A DNA stretch of 64,000 bases from Planctomycetota bacterium. GTDB lineage: Bacteria; Planctomycetota; B15-G4; SIAN01. The position numbers and the translations under genes were made by a program. The stretch lies in NCBI GenBank assembly GCA_028289345.1, contig JANQQL010000031.1:310001-374000 (forward strand). The letters run 5' to 3'. The notes beneath the pieces were generated by a model. That model ran no database searches, was not told the origin of the DNA, and saw only the letters and a program-made list of their open reading frames with translations. Below are positions 8,283-16,705 of the stretch, in pieces (position 1 is the first letter of the stretch; every line of letters begins with the position of its first letter).

Positions 8283-10472
8283 TCAGCTTGCGACTTCCGC
8301 GGGCACCGGCTCGCTGGGCCGCGAACTCGGCGCCGAAGCCGGCTCGAACAGAGACTTGCCCTGCATGTAGCTCGGAACGGGGACTCCGAACAGCTTGAGC
8401 ATGGACGGAGCCAGGTCGAGGATGTTCGGCGTCTCGGTGTTGATCTTGCGATTGCAGAAGAAGATTCCCGGCACGATGCGGGGATCCATGCAATGATCGC
8501 CGCTCCAGCTCTTGGTGTTGTCGCTGAACACGTTCTCGGAGGTGCAGCCCACGGCGCAGTCCCACGAGTGGCGGTAGCCGGCCTCGTAGCCGATCAGCAG
8601 GTCGGGAGCTTCGTAGGTGTAGGGACCCGCCACATGCTTGGTGGCATCGAACACTTCGCGGATGGCGCTGCAGTTCCGATCCGGATCCTGCAGCTTGCGA
8701 AGTTTCTCGGCCATCTCGACCTTGAGTGCCTGGAGCTCTTCGCCTTCTTCCACGATGCCACCGGTCTCGCGTCCCTTGCGATTCAGGAACAGTCCGGTCA
8801 GTCCCATGGTGAAGGCTTTGGTCTTGCTCCAGTCCACGTGCTCGAACCAGTCACCGCCGGTGCGGTGGCCGTCCTTGAGAACGAGGTAGCCCTCGTCCCG
8901 GAGCCAGGCGTTGAGGTTGACGCCGCGCTGGAACTGCTTGAACCCGTGGTCCGACATCACGATGAGGACCGTGTCGTCGTCGTCGGCCTTCTTACGCAGG
9001 CGCCCCAGCAGGTTGTCCATGCGCATGTAGAGCTCTTCGATCGCGTTCTTGTGCTTCTCGACGTCCTTCCCCTTGTTGGCCGGGTGATTCGGGTCGAGAT
9101 ACCGGAAGAACATGTGCTGAATACGATCTGTTGTATCGAAGACCACAGTGACGAACCCACGGCGGGTCTTGTCGATGGTCTCCCACAGCATCTTCTCGCG
9201 CTCTTCGTAGTGGAGCCACGCCTGCTTGAGGAACGCCTCCTCGTCAATGTGCCGCTCGTTCAGGGCCCAGGTGTCCTCGGCGAGACCGAGAGTCGCGTAG
9301 GGTCCGAGGAGCTTCGCGAGGTACACCGAATAAACGGCGGGCTCGGAGATCGGCATCGCTGGGTTGTCGGGGTCGATCTGGATCGGAGTGACGTAGAGTT
9401 CGACTTCCGGGTCGGCCTGCTGCAGGTAGAAGCGGACGATGCCGCTCACCTTCACCATCGGCATGGCCTTGAACTCGAGCTTTACCCAGGGAGAGTACTC
9501 TCGGAGCTTGAGCTCATGGGTTTCGCCGTTGACCTCGAGGGTCGCGCCTTGCTTGTCGGCATGCATGGTGAGAGACCAAGGCGCCGTCATGGGCGGATTG
9601 CCCTCGATCATGCTGTTCGCGGGACCTTCAATCTCGCCGCGAATCACGTTTCCTTCGCGCTTGACGAGGACCTCCACGCCGCCCGCGTTCTCCGCCCCCA
9701 TGCCCGCCGTCTCGTCTTCGAGTCGACCGCGAAGTTTGGTGGTGAAGAACGAAAAGCTGCCCTGGGTCCCCTTCAGGTCGGGAACACACATGCCGCTCAA
9801 CAACACCCCGTTCTTGAACTTCTCCGGCGGGAACGTGATGGGCACGCGGATGATCGACGAGAAGATCCAGTTGTCTCCGAGGATCTTCCAAAACGGCTTG
9901 CTCTTGCGCAGCATCCGGATCACCGGCTTGCCGAGCGGGATCAGATACTTGCCGAGCTTCAGAGTTCGCCCCGAACCGCCAATGAACGTCGAGGACAGCA
10001 TCGGCAGATAGGTGCACGGGTCACGCGTGATGAAGTCGAAGATGCCGTGGCGTCCGGGGTCGACGCCGGTCATGAACGAAGACCAGGCCACCGGGGACAT
10101 CGACGGGGTCGAGGTGTCGAGGGGACAGAAGGTGCCATCAGCCGCGAGGGCCGAGAAGTTGGGCATCTTGCCCTCGGCCATGAAGCGCTGGCAGAGTTCC
10201 GGGTCCATCCCGTCCATGCCAACGATGACGGCCCGCTTGATCTTGGCGCGTGCCCGGGTCTTGCGCGTCGCGAACGAGCGCCAGGCGACCCGAATCGGCA
10301 TGATCGCCAAAGCAGCGAAGACAGCAACGAAGGCGCCCAACAGCACCATGAAGGAGCCGACGAACGCCATGCCGGCGCCGGGCCCGATGTAGGCCGACGC
10401 CTCGGTCGATCCGAACAGAACGAGAGCGATGACGCCCGCCTGGATCGTTCGGATCCGATACCTATCACGCAT
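8283..10472 (-). CDS. Membrane-anchored AlkP-superfamily phosphodiesterase
   Basis: 729 residues from ATG 10472 (AAGGGA about 8 bases upstream). The N-terminus has a hydrophobic segment ending ASA (11-27), the short motif AYIGPGAGMAF, and a second hydrophobic segment (35-58). The first may be a cleaved signal, leaving the enzyme anchored by the second helix. The catalytic part has VIVGMDGMDP (Asp87), the nucleophile region MSPVAWSSFMTG (Ser126), SDHGFKQF and a WSGDH metal motif near residue 630. It shares the family architecture of the neighbours at 6160 and 13946 but is clearly diverged. It lies about 100 bases downstream of cysC on the same strand. The substrate is unknown. PAPS-linked sulfate chemistry is an inference from neighbours only. 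Confidence 0.87.
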   Translation of the reverse strand: MRDRYRIRTIQAGVIALVLFGSTEASAYIGPGAGMAFVGSFMVLLGAFVAVFAALAIMPIRVAWRSFATRKTRARAKIKRAVIVGMDGMDPELCQRFMAEGKMPNFSALAADGTFCPLDTSTPSMSPVAWSSFMTGVDPGRHGIFDFITRDPCTYLPMLSSTFIGGSGRTLKLGKYLIPLGKPVIRMLRKSKPFWKILGDNWIFSSIIRVPITFPPEKFKNGVLLSGMCVPDLKGTQGSFSFFTTKLRGRLEDETAGMGAENAGGVEVLVKREGNVIRGEIEGPANSMIEGNPPMTAPWSLTMHADKQGATLEVNGETHELKLREYSPWVKLEFKAMPMVKVSGIVRFYLQQADPEVELYVTPIQIDPDNPAMPISEPAVYSVYLAKLLGPYATLGLAEDTWALNERHIDEEAFLKQAWLHYEEREKMLWETIDKTRRGFVTVVFDTTDRIQHMFFRYLDPNHPANKGKDVEKHKNAIEELYMRMDNLLGRLRKKADDDDTVLIVMSDHGFKQFQRGVNLNAWLRDEGYLVLKDGHRTGGDWFEHVDWSKTKAFTMGLTGLFLNRKGRETGGIVEEGEELQALKVEMAEKLRKLQDPDRNCSAIREVFDATKHVAGPYTYEAPDLLIGYEAGYRHSWDCAVGCTSENVFSDNTKSWSGDHCMDPRIVPGIFFCNRKINTETPNILDLAPSMLKLFGVPVPSYMQGKSLFEPASAPSSRPSEPVPAEVAS

Positions 10473-10573
10473 CTGTGGAATCCCTTGGGAGGAGCCCCGT
10501 GGGGGTCGGGGAGGGGAAGCGAAATCGGCCCGAGGGCCCGACACCCTTGGTCGGGGCCCCCGGGGCAGAATCG

Positions 10574-11176
10574 CTAAATATAGCCCTTCTCCTTGAGGCG
10601 ACTCACGGAGTCCTTTTCCTGTTCGGCGGAATAGGCTTTTCCGTCGGCGCCCGCGGGGATGAGCCCGGCGGATTCGAGGTAGGCGAGGATGGTGTCGAGG
10701 CTCTCCTCCTCGGACTGCTTCTCGGAATCGACCGTCACTTCCGGATTTTCCGGAGCTTCGTACGGGTCGTCGATCCCGGTGAAGTTCTTGATCAGGCCGG
10801 CGCGGGCCTTCTTGTAGAGCCCCTTCACGTCCCGGCGCTCCAGCTCGTCCAGGGAGCACTCGCAGTAGACCTCGACGAAGTTGGTGCATTTTTCCCGCAT
10901 TTCATTGCGGATCGATGCATACGGGGAAATCGCGGCGGTGATGGACACGCAGCCGTTGCGGCTGAGCAGGTTGGCCACGTAGCCGATGCGACGGATGTTG
11001 GTGTCGCGGTCTTCCTTGGAGAAGCCGAGGCCCTTGGAGAGATTGGTGCGGACCTCGTCGCCGTCCAGCAGTTCCACCTTCATTCCGCGGTCGAGCAGCT
11101 CTTCTTCGATCTTCTCGGCCAACGTCGACTTGCCGGCTCCCGAGAGACCGGTGAACCACAGAGTGAAACCCTTCAT
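10574..11176 (-). CDS. cysC: Adenylylsulfate (APS) kinase
   Basis: Phosphorylates APS to PAPS in the cytosol. 200 residues from ATG 11176. Visible are the P-loop GLSGAGKST (residues 10-18), the [15 protein letters not shown] substrate loop, and the [12 protein letters not shown] and GLYKKARAG motifs. The usual domain ends near [11 protein letters not shown] at about residue 170. Here about 28 more residues follow, ending SRLKEKGYI, which resembles the C-terminal module on the ribbon-helix-helix proteins and lipoprotein nearby. The gene follows sat by about 125 bases and precedes two AlkP-superfamily genes. With no reductase seen, the PAPS product may serve sulfonation. Confidence 0.95.
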   Translation of the reverse strand: MKGFTLWFTGLSGAGKSTLAEKIEEELLDRGMKVELLDGDEVRTNLSKGLGFSKEDRDTNIRRIGYVANLLSRNGCVSITAAISPYASIRNEMREKCTNFVEVYCECSLDELERRDVKGLYKKARAGLIKNFTGIDDPYEAPENPEVTVDSEKQSEEESLDTILAYLESAGLIPAGADGKAYSAEQEKDSVSRLKEKGYI

Positions 11177-11300
11177 TGCTGTTCTTCCTTCGGATGGGGA
11201 ACGCCGGCGCGAGGGAATGGCCGGTCATTTGTTCCGGAAATGCGGGGGAAAGGAAAGCGGGTTCGCGACTTCCGTTCGGAAGCCGCGAACCCGGCGGGGA

Positions 11301-12464
11301 TCATGCTTCGACTTTTTGCTGCATCGCCTCGATCAGGATCTTGGCGACCTCGGGGCGGGTGAACTCGGCCGGCGGCACTTCGCCGTTGGTGAGCATCTCG
11401 CGGACCTTGGTGCCGGACAGGAAGACTCGCATCTCCTTGTCAGAGGCGCTGGTCTTGGAGCTGGCCATGCCACCGGTCTCCTTGCAGAAGAAGGAGTGCT
11501 CGAACATGAGCGGGGTGATGTCCATTTCGCCGTCTTCGTACTCGTTGAAGATGTTCTGCGCGTCGTAGGTGCCGTAGTAGCTGCCGACGCCGGCGTGGTC
11601 GCGACCGACGATGAAGTGAGTCACACCGTAGTTCTTGCGCACGATGGCGTGCAGGATGGCTTCCCGGGGGCCGGCATAGCGCATGGCCTGGGGATACACG
11701 CTCATCACCACGCGATCGGCCGGGTAGTACTTCTCCATCAGCGCTTCGTAGCACTTGACGCGGGTGTCGGCCGGGATGTCGTCGCTCTTGGTCTCCCCCA
11801 CCAGCGGGTGGATCAGGAGGCCGTCACAGATCTCCAGGGCACACTTGGTCAGGTATTCGTGGGCCCGGTGAATCGGGTTGCGAGTCTGGAACGCCACGAC
11901 CGTCTTCCAACCCTTCTTGTCGAACAGCACGCGAGTGTCGACCGGGTCGAGGCGGTACTGGTTGAACTTGTCGTAGGCAATCCGGTTGACGACCGAGATG
12001 CGGCCACCCAGGTACCAGTCACCGATGGAGTTCAGGTACTGAACGCCCGGGTGGGCGTCTTCGTCAGTGAGCAGCACGGCCTTGGCTTCGCGGGTCTTGT
12101 CCGCCTGCCACTTGCTCTCCAGGTGCAGGATCGCGGTGAGCTGGCCGTTCTCGTCTTCGAGAGCAACGTCCTTGCCCTCTTCGTACTTGGAGGCGTCGTC
12201 GCCGTCCTTGGTGGCCAGGACGATCGGAATCGCCCAGGGCAGCCCGCTCGCGAGGCGCTTCTGATCGAGGACCGCGTTGTAGTCGGCCTGGTTCATGAAC
12301 CCTTGCAGGGGGCTCATGGCGCCGTTGCCGATCATGTCGACGTCGGCGGTTTCCCGGGCGTTCAGGCGGATCTTCGGCATTGAGGACGCGGCATCGATCA
12401 GACGATCCCGCTCGGCACCAGTCACGATGCGGTTGATGAGTCGGCCACCATGGGGAGCAATCAT
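11301..12464 (-). CDS. sat: Sulfate adenylyltransferase (ATP sulfurylase), homo-oligomeric type
   Basis: Forms APS from ATP and sulfate. 387 residues, ATG 12464. The family motifs are intact: FQTRNPIHRAHEYL (nucleotide-binding QxRNPxHxxH type, with Thr in place of the second residue), GRDHAGVGSYYG, and the N-terminal GNGAMSPLQGFM. This is the single-chain Sat type, not CysD/CysN. It is the second gene of the operon, 44 bases after the stop of a ribbon-helix-helix gene and upstream of cysC, so both PAPS-forming enzymes are coexpressed. Assimilatory use is possible, but no cysH or cysI is present in the window. Confidence 0.96.
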   Translation of the reverse strand: MIAPHGGRLINRIVTGAERDRLIDAASSMPKIRLNARETADVDMIGNGAMSPLQGFMNQADYNAVLDQKRLASGLPWAIPIVLATKDGDDASKYEEGKDVALEDENGQLTAILHLESKWQADKTREAKAVLLTDEDAHPGVQYLNSIGDWYLGGRISVVNRIAYDKFNQYRLDPVDTRVLFDKKGWKTVVAFQTRNPIHRAHEYLTKCALEICDGLLIHPLVGETKSDDIPADTRVKCYEALMEKYYPADRVVMSVYPQAMRYAGPREAILHAIVRKNYGVTHFIVGRDHAGVGSYYGTYDAQNIFNEYEDGEMDITPLMFEHSFFCKETGGMASSKTSASDKEMRVFLSGTKVREMLTNGEVPPAEFTRPEVAKILIEAMQQKVEA

Positions 12465-12508
12465 TGCGTTCTCACACTTCCTTATCTCAAGAGGTCGCCA
12501 GGCTTGGC

Positions 12509-12733
12509 TTAGAGGTATCCCAGGTTCTTCAACTTGTGCTTCACGGCATCTAGGTCGCTCGCCGAGGCCTCCTCCTTCCCTTTGGAAAGATGGAGTTCCG
12601 CTTCTCCCACCAGGTCGCGAAGCACGAAGACGATGAAGTCCGTCGGAGAACTGAATCCCGACTCCTCGATGACCATCTGGATCTTGCGGTAGAGGGGTCG
12701 CGGGATCTTGACGGTGACCTTCGTCTCTTTCAT
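12509..12733 (-). CDS. Ribbon-helix-helix protein with C-terminal LGYL, first gene of the sat-cysC-AlkP operon
   Basis: 74 residues from ATG 12733, with GGAGAG about 6 bases upstream. The beta strand KVTVKIP, helix LYRKIQMVIEES, GFSSPTDF turn and helix IVFVLRDLV fit a CopG/Arc ribbon-helix-helix domain. The C-terminal tail SDLDAVKHKLKNLGYL parallels the tail of the 5928-6125 protein. Being the leading gene and lying just downstream of the repeated CACTC/GAGTG sites at 12800-12848, it is a plausible autoregulator of the operon. Direct evidence is lacking. A non-DNA-binding adaptor role is the alternative. Confidence 0.8.
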   Translation of the reverse strand: MKETKVTVKIPRPLYRKIQMVIEESGFSSPTDFIVFVLRDLVGEAELHLSKGKEEASASDLDAVKHKLKNLGYL

Positions 12734-12799
12734 GAATCTCTCCCGGCCTGCGCCTGCAAGCCGAACCGCCTCGGGGAAAACCGGTCGGGTTCCGAGCAA

Positions 12800-12848
12800 C
12801 ACTCTGATCGGATCCCGATTGCACTCCTATTGGAGTGCGATCAGAGTG
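12800..12848. promoter_or_regulatory. Nested inverted repeats with four phased CACTC/GAGTG sites upstream of the ribbon-helix-helix gene
   Basis: Outer arms CACTCTGATCG (12800-12810) and CGATCAGAGTG (12838-12848) are perfectly complementary. Inside, GCACTCC (12821-12827) pairs with GGAGTGC (12832-12838) around a TATT loop. CACTC occurs at 12800 and 12822, and its complement GAGTG at 12833 and 12844. The spacings of 22, 11 and 11 bases place all four on the same helix face. The array is 67 bases upstream of the operon's first ATG. Such phased half-sites suit cooperative ribbon-helix-helix dimers. A structured mRNA leader is the alternative. Confidence 0.5.
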
Positions 12849-13299
12849 CGCCTAGTTAGCCAATCGGAGTTCCTCTGCAACCGCCTTTCTCAAAAAAACG
12901 GATTTTTCCGCGAGACCCCGGCGGCGAGACGATTGTTCACGGTCGAGGAAATTGCCGGTGTCCGGGTGCGCCGAGGGGCTAAATCCGGGGGAGCGATTCC
13001 CCTGCGGCGGCAGAGACATAGGCACCGGTATCGGCGTCTCCGCTTCCGCAGGGACGCCTTCGCGGCCGAAGCCGGGGGGAGCGGCGACGCCCGCCAGCGA
13101 GTCGGGCTGCTGTCCCGACTTCGGCGACTCCTATCGGCGGTATCCGGGATCTGCTCGAACGCCTCCGGTGGCGACTTTTCGTTCTGCCGTTCGGAGCCTT
13201 CGGGAATAATCCTGGGTTCCCTGTCAGGAGCGAATTGGCCCGTGTGCGGCCGCCCCCAGGCGTCGCTCCCCCCCACCCTGAACAAAGGAAATGACTACC
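12849..13299. other. Intergenic region between divergent genes, no gene recognised
   Basis: About 450 bases between the sat operon promoter region and the lipoprotein gene. Open frames here lack start context and protein-like composition. A short CGGA/TCCG stem followed by seven T on the minus strand lies near 12891-12911 and could be a weak terminator or promoter element. The GC-rich middle (12960-13240) has many local self-complementary runs but no tRNA, tmRNA, 6S or SRP pattern that I recognise. AAAGGAA at 13284-13290 is the ribosome binding site for the lipoprotein. Confidence 0.4.
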
Positions 13300-13806
13300 A
13301 TGCGCGCCGCTTTCTTGACCCGCTTCGCCGCCGTCGCCCTCGCCACGGTCAGTCTGATTGGCTGTGGAGGCTCCGCTTCTCCGGAAGACACCTTCAACGC
13401 GGCCACCCAAGCGCTCCAGTCCGGCGACCACGAGACCGCTCTGAAGAACCTGAACGCGGTGCTGGCCGATTCCAGCGCGTCGAAGCTCCATTTCCGAGCG
13501 CGCCGTGACTCGATCGCCTGTGAGGCCCACGTCAGCGGCGACGAGGCAGCGATGAAGGCCTACGGCGACTTGAAGGCCAAGTTCAAGGCGAAGCTGAACG
13601 TCGATGCCCTGGCCAAGATCGGCGACGACGTGGCGGCCTCGGGCTGCACCGAAACGGCACTGGCCATCATCACCGACGCCACGGATATGGCGGGCGACGA
13701 CGAGGCCGCGAAGCGATCCTTGGAGAAACTCGCGGGCAAGATCGCCGCCGTCGGCGGTGATGACGCTCTGGCCGCACTGCGCGCCCTTGGCTACATCGGC
13801 GACTGA
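13300..13806 (+). CDS. Small lipoprotein with helical repeats and C-terminal LGYIGD
   Basis: 168 residues from the ATG at 13300, preferred over the in-frame ATG at 13291 because GGAA at 13287-13290 is better spaced. A lipoprotein signal ends in LIGC. The mature part is all-helical, with a TPR-like start (EDTFNAATQALQSGDHETAL), and is rich in Ala and Lys. The last residues DALAALRALGYIGD carry the same C-terminal module as CysC and the two ribbon-helix-helix proteins nearby. It sits between the sat operon and the third AlkP gene, transcribed opposite to both. The function is unknown. A periplasmic scaffold is a guess. Confidence 0.82.
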   Translation: MRAAFLTRFAAVALATVSLIGCGGSASPEDTFNAATQALQSGDHETALKNLNAVLADSSASKLHFRARRDSIACEAHVSGDEAAMKAYGDLKAKFKAKLNVDALAKIGDDVAASGCTETALAIITDATDMAGDDEAAKRSLEKLAGKIAAVGGDDALAALRALGYIGD

Positions 13807-13869
13807 TCCTCGCCACCTTTCGATCCGTGGCTGCCTCGAGTGGCTTCCCACGGTGAGCGGGAAGAAATG

Positions 13870-13902
13870 AAATCGGCGGGCTCTCTTAGAGCCCTCCGAT
13901 TT
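13870..13902. terminator. Bidirectional intrinsic terminator between convergent genes
   Basis: A 15-base left arm (13870-13884, AAATCGGCGGGCTCT) and right arm (13888-13902, AGAGCCCTCCGATTT) pair perfectly except for one C/T mismatch, with a 3-base loop. A T-rich stretch follows on the plus strand and A-rich bases precede it, giving T on the minus strand. It lies between the stops of the lipoprotein gene and the AlkP gene at 13946, so it can serve both. Confidence 0.8.
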
Positions 13903-13945
13903 TCGTTGTGTCAGGACTGCGTTTCCCCGGAGCGAGGTTTCCCCG

Positions 13946-16477
13946 TCATTCCGGGTTCGGGTTGATGCCCTCCGGAGGAACGTCCAACGACTCGCGGTTC
14001 CACGGGTTGCCCTTGTGGGACTTGGCGACTTCCTCGAGGCCCGGGAACGGAAGCACGAGGCCGTCCATGTCCTCGGGCACCGCCACTCCTTGCAGAGCCA
14101 GCACCGTCGGAGCGATGTCCTGTAGATGCGGAGCCGCTTCCTCGGTCAGCTTCTTGTTGCTGAAGAACACCCCGCGCACCAGGTACGGATGCACCGTGGT
14201 GTGGTCGCCACTCCACCGCGACTTGTTCGGGAACACCGGGCCCTGCTTGGTTTCGCGATTGCCGAGGGCGGAACCCCAGGCCACGCGGTAACCGTAGTTG
14301 AATCCGACTTGAATGTCTCCCGGTCCATCTTTGGGATTGCCACGATCGTCGGTCATGTCCTTGGCGAACGGACCACCGAGGTAATGGTCGCGCTTCCAGG
14401 CGTCCGCGACAACTTGCGGGTCATTGGTCGATTCCGGATTCGGATTCCGGTAGCCGCGCATCGCTTCGATGATCTCTTCGCACACCTTGTCGATGTCCGC
14501 CGGCTCCACGATGCCGTTCTTTTCCCGGCCCTTCACGTTCAGGTAGATGGTGCCCAGTCCCATGGAGTAGGCCTTGGTCTTCGACCAGTCCACGAACCGC
14601 AACAACTCGTCTTCCGTCGTCCCTTCCTTCAAGGTCATGAAGCCAAGCTCGATCAGCAACGTGTTCAGCTCGACCTCTTCGCGGAACGGGCTGAACCCGT
14701 GGTCAGCAACCACCATCAGGGTCACGTCTTCGCCCAGCTCGCCGCGGTCCATGCGTTCCATCACCATGCCGATGGTCTTGTCCATCTCTTCGTAGATGGC
14801 CGGAATGCACTCGCGACGGGTCAGTTCTCGACCGGCGAAGGTTTCCTTCTTGTCCGCCTCCGCCGCGTCATAGAACGGATGCTTTTCGTCGTAGAAGTTG
14901 TACATCATGTGGCACACGCGGTCCGGCGTTCCGAACACCTGAAACAGGGTGTGCCAGTCGTTCATCTGCAGCTGCGCGTCCAGCATGCGGCGCCGCCACT
15001 GGATGGTCTGCCAGATTTCACTCAGGAAGGAGCCGACCTCCAGCTCCTGATCCTTGTAGGCATGGGTCTGGCAGGACCAACCGATGGTGTCGAAGTGACC
15101 CGCAGCTTCCACCAGTTCCTTGCCATAGGAGGCCGGAGACGTGATCGGCATGTTGGGCGGTTGGCTGTCTGCGGCAACGGTGACGGCCGGGGTGTAGAAG
15201 CGCACCTCGTCTTCGTCCGGATTGCACTGGGTGACGTGGAAGCGGACCGTGGCGTTCACCGGGAACGCGTCGATCACGTCGAAGGTGATCGGCAGGTACT
15301 CGGACCACTCCCCTTCCTTGACGGTGACGTCGTGGTCGGCGATTTGGAAGCGAATCGTGCCGGCTTGCTTGTCGGCGGTGCCCTTGATGGCGAGCTTGGC
15401 GACGCCCTCCTTGTCCTTCCAATCCTGGTAGGCAAAGTCAGCGGCGCGCTTCTTCTGCTCGAGCTTCTTCTTTTTCTGCGGATCGGATTCGGCGTCCACC
15501 GAAGCCTTCAGGGCCGCGATCTCTTCCTTCTTCTTTTGCTCGAGGAGGAACTGCTTCGGACCTTCGAGCCGGGTTTCAAAAGTGCCGGCCGCCTCGTCCC
15601 GGATCCGGAACTTGATCAGCTTGCCGCCGTTCGCGGTCTTGCGATCGAACTCCCAGTCGTTGTTGGTGAAGATGAAGTAAGTGCCAGGTCCGCCGCCCAC
15701 GTCCGGGGTCGAAAGACCAGACAGCAAGTAGGTGTGCTGGCCACCCGTCGCCGGGTAGTTGCACGCGCTCTGCATCACTCGCGAGACCTTGCCGTTGTCG
15801 TCCAGGTAGTCCCAGAAGTTCTTCACCTTCAGGTCGTTCTCGTGAGTCGGCATGGTGTAGTCGCCTTCCCACAGAAACGCCGCGTACGCGCCGCCCCCGC
15901 CGAGGGTCACCGCCAGAACTCCCACTGCGGCGCTGCCCTTCGAGCGGAACGCCACCAACAACAGCACCAGCACCACCGCCCCACCAGCAGCCCAGATCAA
16001 ACCGTTTCCGCCCTCCCCCGAGGCAGTGTCTCCATCACTGGACCCACTGGCCGAGGAGGTCGAGGACCCGCTGCTCCCGCTGGACGTCGCCCCGGCCAAA
16101 GGAACCTTGGTCTGCCGCGAGTAACCGATCGTCGGCATCGGGTTGCCAGCGATGAACATGCGCCGCATGAAACCGAAGATGTTGGTCTTGCCCGGGTTCA
16201 TGCCGGTGTTGATGCTGGCCCAAGCCACCGGGGATTCCGCCGGGTTCGCGGATCCCAGGGGGGCGAACACGCCCTCGTCCTGGAGACGCTTGCAGTTCGG
16301 CATCTTGCCCTCGTCCATGAAGCGCTGGGCGAGGTGATGAGAGGCCCCGTCGAACCCGAGCACCACCACTCGACCCGAGGGCTTGGCAGGCGCGACAGCA
16401 GCGGTCACGACCGCCGCGGACCCCACGAACAACGTGAGGGCGACAGCGGCGGAAAAGAATCGCTTCGGGCGTGTCAT
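13946..16477 (-). CDS. AlkP-superfamily phosphodiesterase with internal Ser-rich linker and transmembrane hairpin
   Basis: 843 residues from ATG 16477 (GAGGAG about 10 bases upstream). A signal peptide spans roughly 1-27. The catalytic core begins VVVLGFDGAS (Asp43) with nucleophile region ESPVAWASINTG (Ser82). It is then interrupted by a Ser/Gly-rich linker (132-158) and two hydrophobic segments (about 159-177 and 182-203) before the core resumes. A Lys/Glu-rich coiled-coil insertion with QKKKEEIAALKAS and QKKKKLEQKKRA lies further on. The second metal motif ADHGFSPF and a late RWSGDH motif are intact. The membrane hairpin inside the enzyme core is unusual. It is the third family member within 10 kb, separated from the other two by the lipoprotein gene. 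The substrate is unknown. Confidence 0.87.
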   Translation of the reverse strand: MTRPKRFFSAAVALTLFVGSAAVVTAAVAPAKPSGRVVVLGFDGASHHLAQRFMDEGKMPNCKRLQDEGVFAPLGSANPAESPVAWASINTGMNPGKTNIFGFMRRMFIAGNPMPTIGYSRQTKVPLAGATSSGSSGSSTSSASGSSDGDTASGEGGNGLIWAAGGAVVLVLLLVAFRSKGSAAVGVLAVTLGGGGAYAAFLWEGDYTMPTHENDLKVKNFWDYLDDNGKVSRVMQSACNYPATGGQHTYLLSGLSTPDVGGGPGTYFIFTNNDWEFDRKTANGGKLIKFRIRDEAAGTFETRLEGPKQFLLEQKKKEEIAALKASVDAESDPQKKKKLEQKKRAADFAYQDWKDKEGVAKLAIKGTADKQAGTIRFQIADHDVTVKEGEWSEYLPITFDVIDAFPVNATVRFHVTQCNPDEDEVRFYTPAVTVAADSQPPNMPITSPASYGKELVEAAGHFDTIGWSCQTHAYKDQELEVGSFLSEIWQTIQWRRRMLDAQLQMNDWHTLFQVFGTPDRVCHMMYNFYDEKHPFYDAAEADKKETFAGRELTRRECIPAIYEEMDKTIGMVMERMDRGELGEDVTLMVVADHGFSPFREEVELNTLLIELGFMTLKEGTTEDELLRFVDWSKTKAYSMGLGTIYLNVKGREKNGIVEPADIDKVCEEIIEAMRGYRNPNPESTNDPQVVADAWKRDHYLGGPFAKDMTDDRGNPKDGPGDIQVGFNYGYRVAWGSALGNRETKQGPVFPNKSRWSGDHTTVHPYLVRGVFFSNKKLTEEAAPHLQDIAPTVLALQGVAVPEDMDGLVLPFPGLEEVAKSHKGNPWNRESLDVPPEGINPNPE

Positions 16478-16705
16478 GGGTCGTGGCTCCTCGACTCGGG
16501 GCGGATGGGAGTGTGTTCGTTTCGAATCCTCTGTTTCGATCGCGCTCCGGGGGTGACTGGAGACGCTCGGAGAATTCCCGAGCTGGTCGTCCCCCACGAC
16601 GAGAGGGGAGTTGCCCAGTATGATCCGGCATCTTCATCGCCGTCGCACCGGGGCCCCTCCTGAGCTGGATGACCCGGGGGTGGCACGGATGCCGGATGCC
16701 CCAGG

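Noticed and set aside
8244-10577. A 777-codon open frame on the plus strand
   Set aside because: It is antisense to the AlkP gene at 8283-10472, whose motifs are clear. The long frame is a by-product of GC-rich codon use.
12952-13209. Open frames in the gap before the small lipoprotein
   Set aside because: Several frames on both strands are equally open, none has a start signal, and none resembles a protein family.
14126-16663. An 845-codon plus-strand open frame
   Set aside because: It mirrors the third AlkP gene on the minus strand and its translation has no domain pattern or start context.
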